Origin: Flavobacteriaceae bacterium
GTDB lineage: Bacteria > Bacteroidota > Bacteroidia > Flavobacteriales > Weeksellaceae
DNA: 64,000 bases
Reading direction: 5' to 3'
NCBI GenBank assembly: GCA_018260565.1
Contig: JAGLAZ010000002.1
Span: 1-64,000 of the forward strand
Shown: positions 34,949 to 43,770 of the stretch, in pieces
Numbering within the stretch: position 1 is the stretch's first letter
Layout of the letters: every line of letters begins with the position of its first letter
Translations under genes and position numbers: made by a program
The notes under the pieces: generated by a model
What the model was told of the DNA's origin: nothing
Database searches by the model: none
Seen by the model: the letters and a program-made list of their open reading frames with translations, nothing else

Positions 34949-36727
34949 CTATTTCATTTCGGCAATTCTTTCCTCTAAAATACTGAGTGGGATGCAGCCA
35001 CTTTCCAATATTCTTTGGTGAAAAGCTGCCAAAGAAAATCTTCCCCCAAGTCTTTTTTTGGTTTTTTCCCTGAGTTCTAATATTTTAAGGCTTCCAATTT
35101 TATATCCTAATGCTTGTCCAGGCCAAGACATATAACGCTCCACTTCGGCTGTTGCAGAGGCTTCATCATAAGATACATGATCTAGAAAATAGGCTATTCC
35201 ATCTTCACGAGACATTCTCCCCGTGTGAATACCTGTGTCTATTACAAGCCGTACCGCGCGCAACATTTGGTCACTAAGATATCCCATCTTTTGATAAGGA
35301 TCCTGATACAGCCCTAACTCAAATCCCAAAGTCTCGGTATAATGTGCCCATCCTTCCCCATAGGCATTTATCCAACTGAAACGCATAAATTCTGGCAATG
35401 ATGTATTTTCTTGCTGAAGGGAAATCTGAAAGTGATGCCCAGGGATGGCTTCATGTAAAAATAGAGACTCCATCCCACTTGTAATATTAAATTTGGAAGG
35501 TTCTGGTAGAGGGATATAGAATATTCCAGGTCTACTTCCATCGGGAGAACCTTGTACATATTCCGCACTGGCTGTTTTTTCTCGGAATTTTTCTGTTTGC
35601 TTTATTTGGAAGGATGTTTTAGGTTGATTTTTAAACATTAATTTCACTCCCGGTGCGGATCTTTGTTGGATAGCAGCAAATGCATCTAATACTTCCTTCG
35701 ATGTTTTATAAGGCATGGCTTTGGGATCTGTTTTTAGCTCATTAAGGAAAGTTCGTAGGCTTCCTGTCTTATGCATTGATGCTTGTATTTCAAGCATCTG
35801 TTTGCTAAGCATTTCTACTTCTCGAAGACCCATTTGGTAGATTTCCTCCGGCTTTAGCTGGGTGGTAGTCCAGGATTTAACAGCGTATTCATAGGCTTCT
35901 CTTCCCTTGGGTATAGCATATAATCCGTGGGTAATTCTTGCGCCTGGAAGATATTCTGTTTCTAAAAACTTACCCATGTCTTTATACGCTGGGATTATTT
36001 TAGATAAAATTACGCTTTCATATTGGGCAGTAATTTTCTGTTTATCCTCGCTGGAAATCTCATCAGGAAGGGATAGTATAGGTTTATAAAATATATTTTT
36101 TTTAATGTTTTTGGTCACTATTTCATCAGAATTCATCTGTGTAATCATCTTCTGAACTAAAATTTTAGGTAAAACATTACCGCTTTTTAATCCTCTTCTA
36201 AATGCATCTTCAGCAGCGTCCATCCAGGCTGGAAATTTTTCCATTCGGGAAAGCCAGTTTTCGTAGTCTTTTTTTGTTTTAAAGGGCTGAATTCCTTCTC
36301 CAGAACCCATTAAAGGAAATTCTAATGGAAGTCCAATAAACTGTGTAAAAGGAATTTCATCATTATGATGTGAAAAGCCTTGAATTTTATCCTTTAATGA
36401 ATAATCTAGTGTGTAATAAATTAATTTTTCCCTTTCGGACATATCTTTCACACTAAGTTTTTTTAATAAACCTAAAATTTCTCCATAAAAACCGCTCTCC
36501 TTTGTTATATTTTCTTTAGTAAAAGGTATATTTAATTCGGAATTAAAAGCTAATTTACCTTGGGATGTAGCCTCTATTGGGTAGAATTTTAGGTATTGAG
36601 TATAATATTTCTTGGCTATACTATCTATCTGCATAGGTGTTTCTTTTGCAATAGGATGGTCTTTTTGTTTGCAAGAAAAAAAACTGAGAAGTACCAGAAT
36701 GCTCAGTATTCCAGATGAAATTTTCAT
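34949..36727 (-). CDS. DUF885 family lipoprotein, predicted metallopeptidase
   Basis: 592 residues with a lipoprotein-type signal (Cys19 in FFSCKQK). The diagnostic HEAIPGHH motif (in SLFLHEAIPGHHFQ) lies at about residues 424-431 and resembles a gluzincin zinc site. Downstream EGWAHYTE supplies a likely third ligand and Y-x-S-W-P-G-Q-A-L-G-Y-K a conserved late segment. DUF885 proteins are predicted peptidases; substrate unknown. The family length of about 580 fits. It stands alone with a -7 box at 36747-36754. Confidence 0.87.
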   Translation of the reverse strand: MKISSGILSILVLLSFFSCKQKDHPIAKETPMQIDSIAKKYYTQYLKFYPIEATSQGKLAFNSELNIPFTKENITKESGFYGEILGLLKKLSVKDMSEREKLIYYTLDYSLKDKIQGFSHHNDEIPFTQFIGLPLEFPLMGSGEGIQPFKTKKDYENWLSRMEKFPAWMDAAEDAFRRGLKSGNVLPKILVQKMITQMNSDEIVTKNIKKNIFYKPILSLPDEISSEDKQKITAQYESVILSKIIPAYKDMGKFLETEYLPGARITHGLYAIPKGREAYEYAVKSWTTTQLKPEEIYQMGLREVEMLSKQMLEIQASMHKTGSLRTFLNELKTDPKAMPYKTSKEVLDAFAAIQQRSAPGVKLMFKNQPKTSFQIKQTEKFREKTASAEYVQGSPDGSRPGIFYIPLPEPSKFNITSGMESLFLHEAIPGHHFQISLQQENTSLPEFMRFSWINAYGEGWAHYTETLGFELGLYQDPYQKMGYLSDQMLRAVRLVIDTGIHTGRMSREDGIAYFLDHVSYDEASATAEVERYMSWPGQALGYKIGSLKILELREKTKKRLGGRFSLAAFHQRILESGCIPLSILEERIAEMK

Positions 36728-36746
36728 AAAATAGTCACTTAAAAAA

Positions 36747-36754
36747 CAAATGTA
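36747..36754 (-). promoter_or_regulatory. Candidate -7 promoter box for the DUF885 gene
   Basis: TACATTTG on the minus strand matches TAnnTTTG and lies 19 bp before the ATG at 36727. Confidence 0.5.
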
Positions 36755-36807
36755 GGGTAAATTATCATTACTGATTAAAATAAAACCGCCGTCAACTCCT
36801 TAATTTA

Positions 36808-36815
36808 TATATTTG
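36808..36815 (+). promoter_or_regulatory. Candidate -7 promoter box for the unknown-exbB-exbD-tonB run
   Basis: TATATTTG matches TAnnTTTG, 25 bp before the ATG at 36841. No good -33 element was seen. Confidence 0.45.
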
Positions 36816-36840
36816 CCTTGCATAAAACCATCCACCTTCG

Positions 36841-37326
36841 ATGAACAAAGGGCTATTAAAAATATACCACCCGGAAGAAACGCTTCGTTATACATTACAG
36901 AACGCATTCGCCAAAGCCGCATACGCGCAAGGACAATATTTGCTAGATGCAGAATTTTGTTCTGATGATTCATTAGATCACGTGGACGATGACTCTCTCC
37001 AATATAAATTTCCTCAGATAGAACTCTTAATAAAAGATATTGAATTGTCTGGAGAAGATCTTACACTACAAACACTAGAACTATCTACTGAAGATTGCTA
37101 CAGTTTTATAGAGCTGGATATCTTTGATGATGAAGATTCATTTGTTACAGAATGTAAAATTTCTTTTACTAAAGAAAACAAAGACTCACAAGAGATTCTA
37201 GTTTGTAAAATGGAAGGAATGATGAATGATTTTTATAGACTTACCGAGAATGAAATACCTTTTAAATTAAAATCATATTGCAATATCGCAGAGGTGCAAG
37301 ATGGAGATGCCTATGAAGATTCTTAA
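36841..37326 (+). CDS. Small acidic protein of unknown function
   Basis: 161 residues, strongly acidic (runs such as DDSLDHVDDDSLQ and FDDEDSF), no signal peptide or membrane segment, beginning MNKGLLKIYHPEETLRYTLQ. Alternating hydrophobic/polar stretches in the second half suggest beta structure. I do not recognise a family. It lies 24 nt upstream of exbB in the same orientation and shares the only evident promoter, so it may be co-transcribed with the TonB-energising genes. Confidence 0.7.
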   Translation: MNKGLLKIYHPEETLRYTLQNAFAKAAYAQGQYLLDAEFCSDDSLDHVDDDSLQYKFPQIELLIKDIELSGEDLTLQTLELSTEDCYSFIELDIFDDEDSFVTECKISFTKENKDSQEILVCKMEGMMNDFYRLTENEIPFKLKSYCNIAEVQDGDAYEDS

Positions 37327-37350
37327 CATTAGTAACCTAATATTTACGCA

Positions 37351-37995
37351 TTGAAAACTAAAACTACCCAAGTATTTTCGCTCTGGGACATAATGACATC
37401 CGGAGGATTAGCCTCTAATATAGTAATGGCTCTCATTTTTTTATTGGGACTAATTGCAGTATATATTTTTATTGAAAGGCTTTTACTTTATAGAAAATGC
37501 AAAAAAAAATCTTTGTTGTTGGAGCAAATAACTGCTGCACTTCATCAGGGGAATGTAGCTGAAGCTCAGAGGATTTGCTCTCAAGATTCCTCTCCTCAAG
37601 CGCGAATTATTGAGAAAGCATTATTAAGAATAGGCAGACCTATGTCTGATATTAATTCTGCAATGCAAGCTCAAGGTCAGCAAGAAGTTGCTACGTTAGA
37701 AGCTAATTTACCCATCCTTGCCACCTGTGCAGGTGCTGCCCCTATGCTTGGCTTTCTAGGTACTGTAATAGGGATGATCATGGCGTTTTTTGAAATTTCA
37801 AATGTGACAGGAAATATCAGTCCCAAGTTATTAGCGGAAGGAATTTATACTGCAATGGGTACCACCGCTGCAGGATTAGCTGTAGGAATACCAGCCTATA
37901 TCTTGTATAATCTTTTAGTAGGTATGCTCGATAAAAAGATTGCTGTAATACAGGAGGATAGCAATATTTTCCAAGATGTGATTAATAAAGCATAG
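37351..37995 (+). CDS. exbB: ExbB/TolQ/MotA-family proton channel protein
   Basis: Inner-membrane proton-channel subunit that, with ExbD, powers TonB. Three hydrophobic helices are visible: about 21-42, the long helix with the conserved AAPMLGFLGTVIGMIMAF, and AMGTTAAGLAVGIPAYILY. At 214 residues the length is usual for Bacteroidota. The start is TTG at 37351; the next in-frame ATG (MTSGG) would remove residues SLWDI that appear in related proteins. exbD follows 2 nt after the stop. Confidence 0.92.
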   Translation: MKTKTTQVFSLWDIMTSGGLASNIVMALIFLLGLIAVYIFIERLLLYRKCKKKSLLLEQITAALHQGNVAEAQRICSQDSSPQARIIEKALLRIGRPMSDINSAMQAQGQQEVATLEANLPILATCAGAAPMLGFLGTVIGMIMAFFEISNVTGNISPKLLAEGIYTAMGTTAAGLAVGIPAYILYNLLVGMLDKKIAVIQEDSNIFQDVINKA

Positions 37996-37997
37996 AA

Positions 37998-38399
37998 ATG
38001 GAGTTAAAAAGAAGATCTCGTGCCAATGCGGAATTTAGTATGGCATCAATGACAGACATTATTTTTCTGTTATTAATTTTCTTTATGATCACCAGTTCCG
38101 CTATTTCCCAGAGTGCTATACAAGTAGATTTGCCAAGTGCTACTGATGCTGCGCAGCCAGAGACTGTACCTATAAGTATTACAGTGAATAAAGAGGGACA
38201 ATATTTTTTTCAAAATGATCAACAGCCAACTCCTAAAGAACAGGTGGAACAAAAATTACTTCCTCTTTTGCAGGCAGGCAAGCAGAAAATATTTAGTATA
38301 AAGGCAGATAAAATGTCAACACACGGAGATGTCGTTTATTTAATGAATATTGCCGAAAAAAATAAGTTAGGGATATCTTTAGCCACATTAGCTGATTAA
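37998..38399 (+). CDS. exbD: ExbD/TolR-family biopolymer transport protein
   Basis: 133 residues with one N-terminal transmembrane helix carrying the conserved aspartate (SMTDIIFLLLIFFMITSS, Asp at about 20) that forms the proton path with ExbB. The periplasmic domain (TVNKEGQYFFQND, IKADKMSTHGDVVYLMNI) follows the ExbD pattern. A single exbD is present, where some flavobacteria carry two. It sits 2 nt after exbB and 11 nt before tonB. Confidence 0.93.
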   Translation: MELKRRSRANAEFSMASMTDIIFLLLIFFMITSSAISQSAIQVDLPSATDAAQPETVPISITVNKEGQYFFQNDQQPTPKEQVEQKLLPLLQAGKQKIFSIKADKMSTHGDVVYLMNIAEKNKLGISLATLAD

Positions 38400-38410
38400 A
38401 AAACATCTGA

Positions 38411-39268
38411 ATGCGAAACCCCTCATTTCATATATCACCATCTTATTTCAATAAAGAGCATCAGAAAATAAAAAGAATAAGCGCTTTACTTACAGCAATT
38501 ATCGGGAGTTTACTATTCCTTTTTCTTTATACCTACCGGTTTATAAAAACACAAAAGGAGGAGAATCTTACCGCACCAGTTACCGCTATGTTGCTAAATT
38601 TTGGAGATAATCAACAAGATATAGGAAATGGAACAGAGGAACCCGCTCCAGTTGAGTTAGCTGGATCTACACAATTGTCGCCAGGTTCTTTTGCTCAAGA
38701 AAGATCTAATTCTCCAGCTACAATTACTGAGGCACAGCCTACTACAAGTAAAGAAATCACTGGAATTTCAACAAACAGAAACACCACAAAACCTTCAGAA
38801 AAAAAATCAATTTCTTCTCAAAAAAAAGTTATAAAAGGAAAAAAATCTTCTACTACTAACTCCTCAATTTCACCGGAGGCAAGTAAGGCGATAGGTAATT
38901 TTATATCTGGAAAAGGAAAATCCAAAACAGGGCAGGGCAGTACGGGAACTCCTGGAAATGCTGGAGATCCCAGAGGGGGAGACAGTGATGGGAATAGCAC
39001 TGTAGGAGAAGATAGAAAACTCATAGGATTCATTCCCGGTACGCTTGGGAGGGGAGGATCTCTTCCTAATCATTCTTGTGATGCGAGAGGGCAAATCATT
39101 ATATCCTACGTGGTAGATGCCTCTGGCCGTGTCGTTTCTGCTAAAAAATCAAGAGGTATATCAGATCCATGTGTAGTACAGACTACCACATCCTGGGTAC
39201 GGCGCTATGTGCGTGCAGAACGCGCTACCCACAACAGCTCTGGACAGTATACAATAAAATTTCAATAA
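38411..39268 (+). CDS. tonB: TonB-like energy transducer
   Basis: 285 residues. One N-terminal transmembrane helix (about 24-45) is followed by a long linker rich in Ser, Thr, Lys and Gly instead of the usual proline. A TonB-type C-terminal domain completes it (GQIIISYVVDASGRVVSAKK, ending YTIKFQ). Two cysteines flank the domain core (NHSCDARG and SDPCVVQ) and could form a disulfide in the periplasm. It should pass energy from ExbBD to outer-membrane receptors. Last gene of the cluster, followed by a terminator. Confidence 0.85.
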   Translation: MRNPSFHISPSYFNKEHQKIKRISALLTAIIGSLLFLFLYTYRFIKTQKEENLTAPVTAMLLNFGDNQQDIGNGTEEPAPVELAGSTQLSPGSFAQERSNSPATITEAQPTTSKEITGISTNRNTTKPSEKKSISSQKKVIKGKKSSTTNSSISPEASKAIGNFISGKGKSKTGQGSTGTPGNAGDPRGGDSDGNSTVGEDRKLIGFIPGTLGRGGSLPNHSCDARGQIIISYVVDASGRVVSAKKSRGISDPCVVQTTTSWVRRYVRAERATHNSSGQYTIKFQ

Positions 39269-39282
39269 GTTATTATTGGATA

Positions 39283-39307
39283 ATAGCCTTTTCTTCGGCT
39301 GTTTTTT
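39283..39307 (+). terminator. Terminator after tonB
   Basis: ATAGCC (39283-39288) and GGCTGT (39297-39302) form a hairpin with an 8-nt loop, followed by TTTTT. Confidence 0.65.
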
Positions 39308-39367
39308 AATATAATTTAACTATACTATTTATATATAGCAATTGACTTATATACGATATCACTTTCG

Positions 39368-39375
39368 TACCTTTG
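39368..39375 (+). promoter_or_regulatory. Promoter (-7 box) of the suf operon
   Basis: TACCTTTG matches TAnnTTTG, with an ATTG at 39341-39344 placed as a possible -33 element (23 bp spacing). It lies 27 bp before the GTG start of the A-type carrier gene. Confidence 0.55.
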
Positions 39376-39402
39376 CCTTAGAATCAGTCTAAATAAAAAG
39401 AA

Positions 39403-39732
39403 GTGATACAAGTAAGTAATCAAGCCAAACAAAAAGCAATACAACTCATGACAGAGGAGGGCTTTGATCCAAATAATGATTTCATACGAGTTGGCGTTAA
39501 AAGTGGGGGATGTAGTGGGCTAGAATATGTATTAAAATTTGATAATCAAGTACAAGATGGAGATCAAGTATATGAAGATAATGGAATTAAAGTAGTGGTG
39601 GAAAAAAAATCCATCTTATATTTAGCCGGTACAACCTTAGAGTTTTCAGGAGGTCTAAATGGTAAGGGATTTATCTTTAATAATCCAAATGCATCCCGAA
39701 CTTGTGGATGCGGGGAGTCTTTTAGTTTGTAA
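39403..39732 (+). CDS. sufA: A-type iron-sulfur carrier (HesB/IscA/SufA family)
   Basis: 109-residue Fe-S scaffold/carrier that receives clusters and delivers them to apoproteins. The three family cysteines are visible: GCSGLEYVLKF in the middle and CGCGESF at the C-terminus. The start codon is GTG, giving MIQVSNQAKQK, the normal family start. As first gene before sufB it is taken as the SufA-like member; IscA/ErpA naming is equally possible from sequence alone. Confidence 0.92.
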   Translation: MIQVSNQAKQKAIQLMTEEGFDPNNDFIRVGVKSGGCSGLEYVLKFDNQVQDGDQVYEDNGIKVVVEKKSILYLAGTTLEFSGGLNGKGFIFNNPNASRTCGCGESFSL

Positions 39733-39812
39733 AAGCATTCAAAACCTAAGAGAGAAAACAAATTTCCAAACATATTGAATCCATGATCATAACTCTGGAA
39801 TCGTAAGAAATA

Positions 39813-41261
39813 ATGGCAAAATATACAGAAGACGACCTTCGGGTTGATTTAGAAAATAAAGAATACGAGGCAGGTTTTTATACTGATATAGAGTATGAAG
39901 ATTTTCCCGTGGGAATCAATGAGGATATTGTCCGCATGATTTCTGCAAAGAAAAATGAACCAGAATGGATGACCAATTGGCGTTTGGAGGCATTCCGAAT
40001 TTGGGAAAAGATGGAAGAGCCAGATTGGGCCAATGTACGATATCAAAAACCTGACTTTCAGGCAATTAAATATTACGCAGCTCCAAAAGTAAAGCCAGAA
40101 TTAGCAAGCCTAGATGAAGTAGACCCAGAACTTTTAAAAACTTTTGCGAAACTGGGTATTAATATAGAAGAGCAAAAGAGACTTTCCGGTGTAGCAGTAG
40201 ATATTGTGATGGATTCAGTATCCGTAAAAACTACTTTTCAAGCAACACTTAAAGAAAAAGGAATCATCTTTATGTCTATTTCTGAAGCTATCAAAGAACA
40301 TCCTGATCTTGTAAAACAATATATTGGAAAAGTGGTACCTAGAGGAGATAATTTTTATGCTGCTCTCAACTCGGCGGTATTTTCGGATGGTAGTTTTTGT
40401 TATATTCCCAAAGGGGTACGTTGCCCAATGGAACTATCTACTTATTTTCGGATAAATCAGGCAGGAACAGGCCAATTTGAGCGTACTCTCGTAATTGCAG
40501 ATGAAGGCAGCTATGTAAGTTATCTGGAGGGATGTACAGCCCCTGCACGAGATGAAAATCAACTACATGCAGCTGTGGTGGAGCTTATAGCTTTAGATAA
40601 TGCAGAAATTAAGTACTCCACTGTGCAAAATTGGTTTCCTGGCGATTCTGAGGGAAAAGGGGGAGTATATAATTTTGTTACTAAGAGAGGATTATGTGAA
40701 ACTCGAGCTAAAATTTCCTGGACTCAGGTAGAAACAGGATCAGCAGTTACATGGAAATACCCAAGCTGTATCTTAAAGGGTGATCATTCAGTAGGAGAGT
40801 TTTATTCCATAGCAGTTACAAATAATCACCAATATGCTGATACAGGAACTAAAATGATCCACATTGGGAAAAACACCAAATCCACCATTATTTCCAAAGG
40901 AATATCAGCAGGAAAATCTAATAATTCGTACCGAGGTTTAGTAAAGGTAATGCCAACTGCTAAGGGAGCAAGAAACTTTTCTCAATGTGACTCTTTACTG
41001 ATGGGAAATGAATGCGGAGCTCATACATTTCCTTATATAGAAATTAAAGACCCTACAGCACAGCTAGAACACGAGGCGACGACATCCAAAATTGGGGAAG
41101 ATCAGATATTTTATTGTAATCAGCGGGGGATAGATACTGAAAGAGCTATCGCATTGATAGTCAATGGTTTTAGCAAAGAAGTTTTAAATAAATTACCTAT
41201 GGAATTTGCTATTGAAGCTCAAAAACTGTTAGAAATCTCGTTAGAAGGTAGTGTAGGGTAA
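39813..41261 (+). CDS. sufB: Fe-S cluster assembly protein SufB
   Basis: Scaffold subunit of SufBC2D on which Fe-S clusters are built. Family segments: [18 protein letters not shown], the conserved [64 protein letters not shown], and the C-terminal [13 protein letters not shown]. These include cysteines used for cluster or persulfide handling. Its 482 residues are the standard length. It follows sufA by 80 nt; the 240-nt gap to sufC is longer than usual. Confidence 0.97.
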   Translation: MAKYTEDDLRVDLENKEYEAGFYTDIEYEDFPVGINEDIVRMISAKKNEPEWMTNWRLEAFRIWEKMEEPDWANVRYQKPDFQAIKYYAAPKVKPELASLDEVDPELLKTFAKLGINIEEQKRLSGVAVDIVMDSVSVKTTFQATLKEKGIIFMSISEAIKEHPDLVKQYIGKVVPRGDNFYAALNSAVFSDGSFCYIPKGVRCPMELSTYFRINQAGTGQFERTLVIADEGSYVSYLEGCTAPARDENQLHAAVVELIALDNAEIKYSTVQNWFPGDSEGKGGVYNFVTKRGLCETRAKISWTQVETGSAVTWKYPSCILKGDHSVGEFYSIAVTNNHQYADTGTKMIHIGKNTKSTIISKGISAGKSNNSYRGLVKVMPTAKGARNFSQCDSLLMGNECGAHTFPYIEIKDPTAQLEHEATTSKIGEDQIFYCNQRGIDTERAIALIVNGFSKEVLNKLPMEFAIEAQKLLEISLEGSVG

Positions 41262-41501
41262 TAAAAACACAGTTGAAAACCTTAAAGTTTAAATTTTTAG
41301 GTTTTCATATGTTTAAATTTTAATTCAAATTATTGAAATAACTAATTATAGTTTGGATTTCCTAAATACACTATTTAATTGTTGAAAACTCTTAGCAATA
41401 CCATAGAAGTATTGCTCGAAGTCTAAAATCATCTCACTACAAAAAAAACAAAATAAGGAAATTGCAAAATTTCCCCATTATATAAATTCCTAATTAACAA
41501 T
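41262..41501 (+). other. sufB-sufC spacer with two hairpins
   Basis: 240 nt without a gene inside the suf operon. TGAAAACCT (41274-41282) pairs perfectly with AGGTTTTCA (41299-41307), and GCAATAC (41395-41401) with GTATTGC (41409-41415). Neither has a T-run directly after it. They could stabilise the 3' end of sufAB mRNA or act as a processing point between sufB and sufCD. I see no certain promoter in the spacer. Confidence 0.5.
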
Positions 41502-42245
41502 ATGCTACAAATAAATAATTTACACACCTCTATAGAAGATGGAGCTGAAATCCTTAAAGGCATCAATCTTACCATTAATCCTGGTGAAGTGCATGCTATT
41601 ATGGGTCCAAATGGAGCGGGAAAATCCACGCTTTCCTCTGTAATCGCAGGGAAGGAAGAATATGTAGTTACTGAAGGTGAAATACGCTTCGAGGGTGAAA
41701 ACATTATTGAAGATGCTCCTGAAGATAGAGCTCATAAAGGGATCTTCCTATCTTTTCAGTATCCAATAGAAATTCCTGGAGTATCCGTGACAAATTTTAT
41801 TAAAGCGGCACTGAACGAAACGCGAAAAGCTAATGGATTGGAGGATATGCCAGCAAAAGAAATGCTTGCCCTCATTCGTGAAAAATCTGAGCTATTGGAA
41901 ATAAAAAAGGACTTCCTATCTCGTTCATTGAATGATGGTTTTTCTGGTGGCGAAAAGAAAAGAAATGAAATCTTTCAAATGATGATGCTAAATCCAAAAC
42001 TGGCCATCTTAGACGAAACAGATTCAGGACTGGATATTGATGCACTCCGTATTGTAGCAGATGGTGTGAATAAATTTAGAAATGAAAATAACGCCGTTCT
42101 ACTTATCACACATTATCAAAGATTATTAAATTACATCCAACCGGATTTTGTGCATGTTTTGGCCGATGGTAAAATTATCAAAACCGGTGATAAAACCCTG
42201 GCCTTAGAGCTGGAAGAAAAAGGCTATGATTGGTTGTTGAATTAA
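41502..42245 (+). CDS. sufC: Fe-S cluster assembly ATPase SufC
   Basis: ABC-type ATPase of the SufBCD complex. Walker A GPNGAGKS at about residues 35-42; the SufC-specific LSFQYPIEIPGV (Q-loop region); signature SGGEKKRNEIFQM; Walker B LAILDETDSGLD; and switch histidine in LLITHYQRLL. Its 247 residues are normal. No membrane domain accompanies it, as expected. sufD follows after 75 nt. Confidence 0.97.
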   Translation: MLQINNLHTSIEDGAEILKGINLTINPGEVHAIMGPNGAGKSTLSSVIAGKEEYVVTEGEIRFEGENIIEDAPEDRAHKGIFLSFQYPIEIPGVSVTNFIKAALNETRKANGLEDMPAKEMLALIREKSELLEIKKDFLSRSLNDGFSGGEKKRNEIFQMMMLNPKLAILDETDSGLDIDALRIVADGVNKFRNENNAVLLITHYQRLLNYIQPDFVHVLADGKIIKTGDKTLALELEEKGYDWLLN

Positions 42246-42320
42246 GCTAATTTTAAAAGTAAAAAATCAAGACCGAATATAAAACAGAAAGTGGACTTAG
42301 GTTTCCTTTAACAGTATCAA

Positions 42321-43598
42321 ATGAATTTATCTGAGCAAATTAAAACATATAGGCAGTCACTATCAGGGGAAAAACTTCTCGCGCTGGAACACTTCTTGCA
42401 CCGAGGCTTTCCTACCAAAAAAGACGAAGAATATAAGTATACCAATCTTCGGGAAATCATTGAAAAATCGTATGAGGCGCCTCAAAATAAAGCTGTAATA
42501 TTAGAAAACAGAACGATTGAAGAATTGATGGTGGATACTACCTTTCATCGTGCGGTATTTATTAATGGTAGTTTTTCAGAAACTTTATCACGGCTGGATT
42601 CGGCGGTTTTTGAATTTATACCCATCTCCAGGCTATCAGCAGAACCAGAGGTAGAGCCCATTGCAAAGTTGCATATTGGTAGCCTATCTGCACAAAAAAC
42701 AGCCTTAGTATCCCTCAATAGAGCCTTATATGAAGAAGGTGCTTATATCAGAGTAAAGAAGAATATTCAGGTAGATAAACCATTGGAGATACTCTTTATA
42801 ACCACCAGCCAGCCGAGCAATACCATGCTGCAGTGGAGAAACCTGTTCATTATGGATGAAGGTGCATCTATGGAAGTAATAGAATCTCATCATAATTTAG
42901 GTGATACATTTTCATATAGCAATAGCGTAACAGAAATATTTGTAAGTAAAAATGCAAAAGCAGATTGGCATAAACTACAGAACGATAGTGAGTTATCCTA
43001 CCTTACCGACTCTACCTTCGCAAGACAAGAGCAGGATAGCCGCTGTACAGTAAATACTTTTTCATTTGGAGGGAAATTGGTACGGAATACCTTAGATTTC
43101 ATTCAAGAAGGTGAAAATATCAATTCCTTTATGAATGGTATTACCCTCATAGGGAAGGATCAGCTTGTAGATCATCACACCAATGTGCATCACAACCAGC
43201 CCAACTGTGAGAGTTACCAGAACTATAAAGGTATTTATAAGGATAAGTCCCATGGAGTTTTTAATGGTAAAATATTTGTCCATAAAATTGCTCAAAAAAC
43301 AAATGCGTACCAGCAAAATAACAATGTTTTGCTTAATGAAGGTGCGAGTATAGATACCAAACCGCAACTCGAAATATTTGCTGATGATGTGAAGTGTTCT
43401 CACGGCTGTACAGTAGGTCAACTGAATAATGATGCCTTATTTTATTTACGAGCTAGGGGAATTTCTAAAAATGAAGCACAGGCACTACTTCTCTATGCTT
43501 TTGCAAATGATGCTATGGAAAATATAGATATTGAGCCACTTAAAACTAACGTATCGAAACTTTTAGCTGAAAAATTACATGTAAGTATGGAGTTTTAA
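42321..43598 (+). CDS. sufD: Fe-S cluster assembly protein SufD
   Basis: 425 residues with the SufB/D beta-helix. It begins with a helical segment holding the family pattern P-T-K-K-D-E-E-Y-K-Y-T-N-L. It contains HHTNVHHNQPNCESYQNYKG with the conserved histidine, HGVFNGKIFVHKIAQKTNAYQ, and the late KCSHGCTVGQLNNDALFYL. Partner of SufB in the SufBC2D scaffold. It is followed by a strong terminator. No sufS or sufE follows it, unlike the usual order. Confidence 0.96.
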   Translation: MNLSEQIKTYRQSLSGEKLLALEHFLHRGFPTKKDEEYKYTNLREIIEKSYEAPQNKAVILENRTIEELMVDTTFHRAVFINGSFSETLSRLDSAVFEFIPISRLSAEPEVEPIAKLHIGSLSAQKTALVSLNRALYEEGAYIRVKKNIQVDKPLEILFITTSQPSNTMLQWRNLFIMDEGASMEVIESHHNLGDTFSYSNSVTEIFVSKNAKADWHKLQNDSELSYLTDSTFARQEQDSRCTVNTFSFGGKLVRNTLDFIQEGENINSFMNGITLIGKDQLVDHHTNVHHNQPNCESYQNYKGIYKDKSHGVFNGKIFVHKIAQKTNAYQQNNNVLLNEGASIDTKPQLEIFADDVKCSHGCTVGQLNNDALFYLRARGISKNEAQALLLYAFANDAMENIDIEPLKTNVSKLLAEKLHVSMEF

Positions 43599-43620
43599 GT
43601 AATTAATTACCTAAGGAACA

Positions 43621-43660
43621 AAAAAAGCAGTATTTACATCAAGTAAATACTGCTTTTTTT
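43621..43660 (+). terminator. Strong terminator after sufD
   Basis: A 17-bp perfect stem (43621-43637 with 43643-43659) with a 5-nt loop ends in T7. The A-run on the left gives a T-run on the other strand, so it can also serve the converging DUF3078 gene. Confidence 0.9.
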
Positions 43661-43679
43661 ATCTTTTAGTGTTGAGTTT

Positions 43680-43765
43680 GCGGCCCGGCCTGTGTGGAGC
43701 TCTTTTGTAGTAAAGGCCTTAGCCGAAACTACAAAAAGCGGGAACGGAGGACGGAATAGCCGCCC
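43680..43765 (+). repeat. Structured intergenic repeat, copy 2
   Basis: 86 nt between the sufD terminator and the DUF3078 gene. The flanks (43680-43702; 43737-43765) match copy 1 at 6194-6275 with two differences each. In the centre TTTTGTAGT pairs with ACTACAAAA, where copy 1 uses a different but also complementary pair. Terminal GCGGC/GCCGC pairing is kept. The alternative right-flank hairpin of copy 1 carries one mismatch here (GGACGG). Confidence 0.75.
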
Positions 43766-43770
43766 AATTT

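Noticed and set aside
36974-36985. CACGTG in the acidic unknown gene as parS
   Set aside because: Flanks are unrelated to the consensus.
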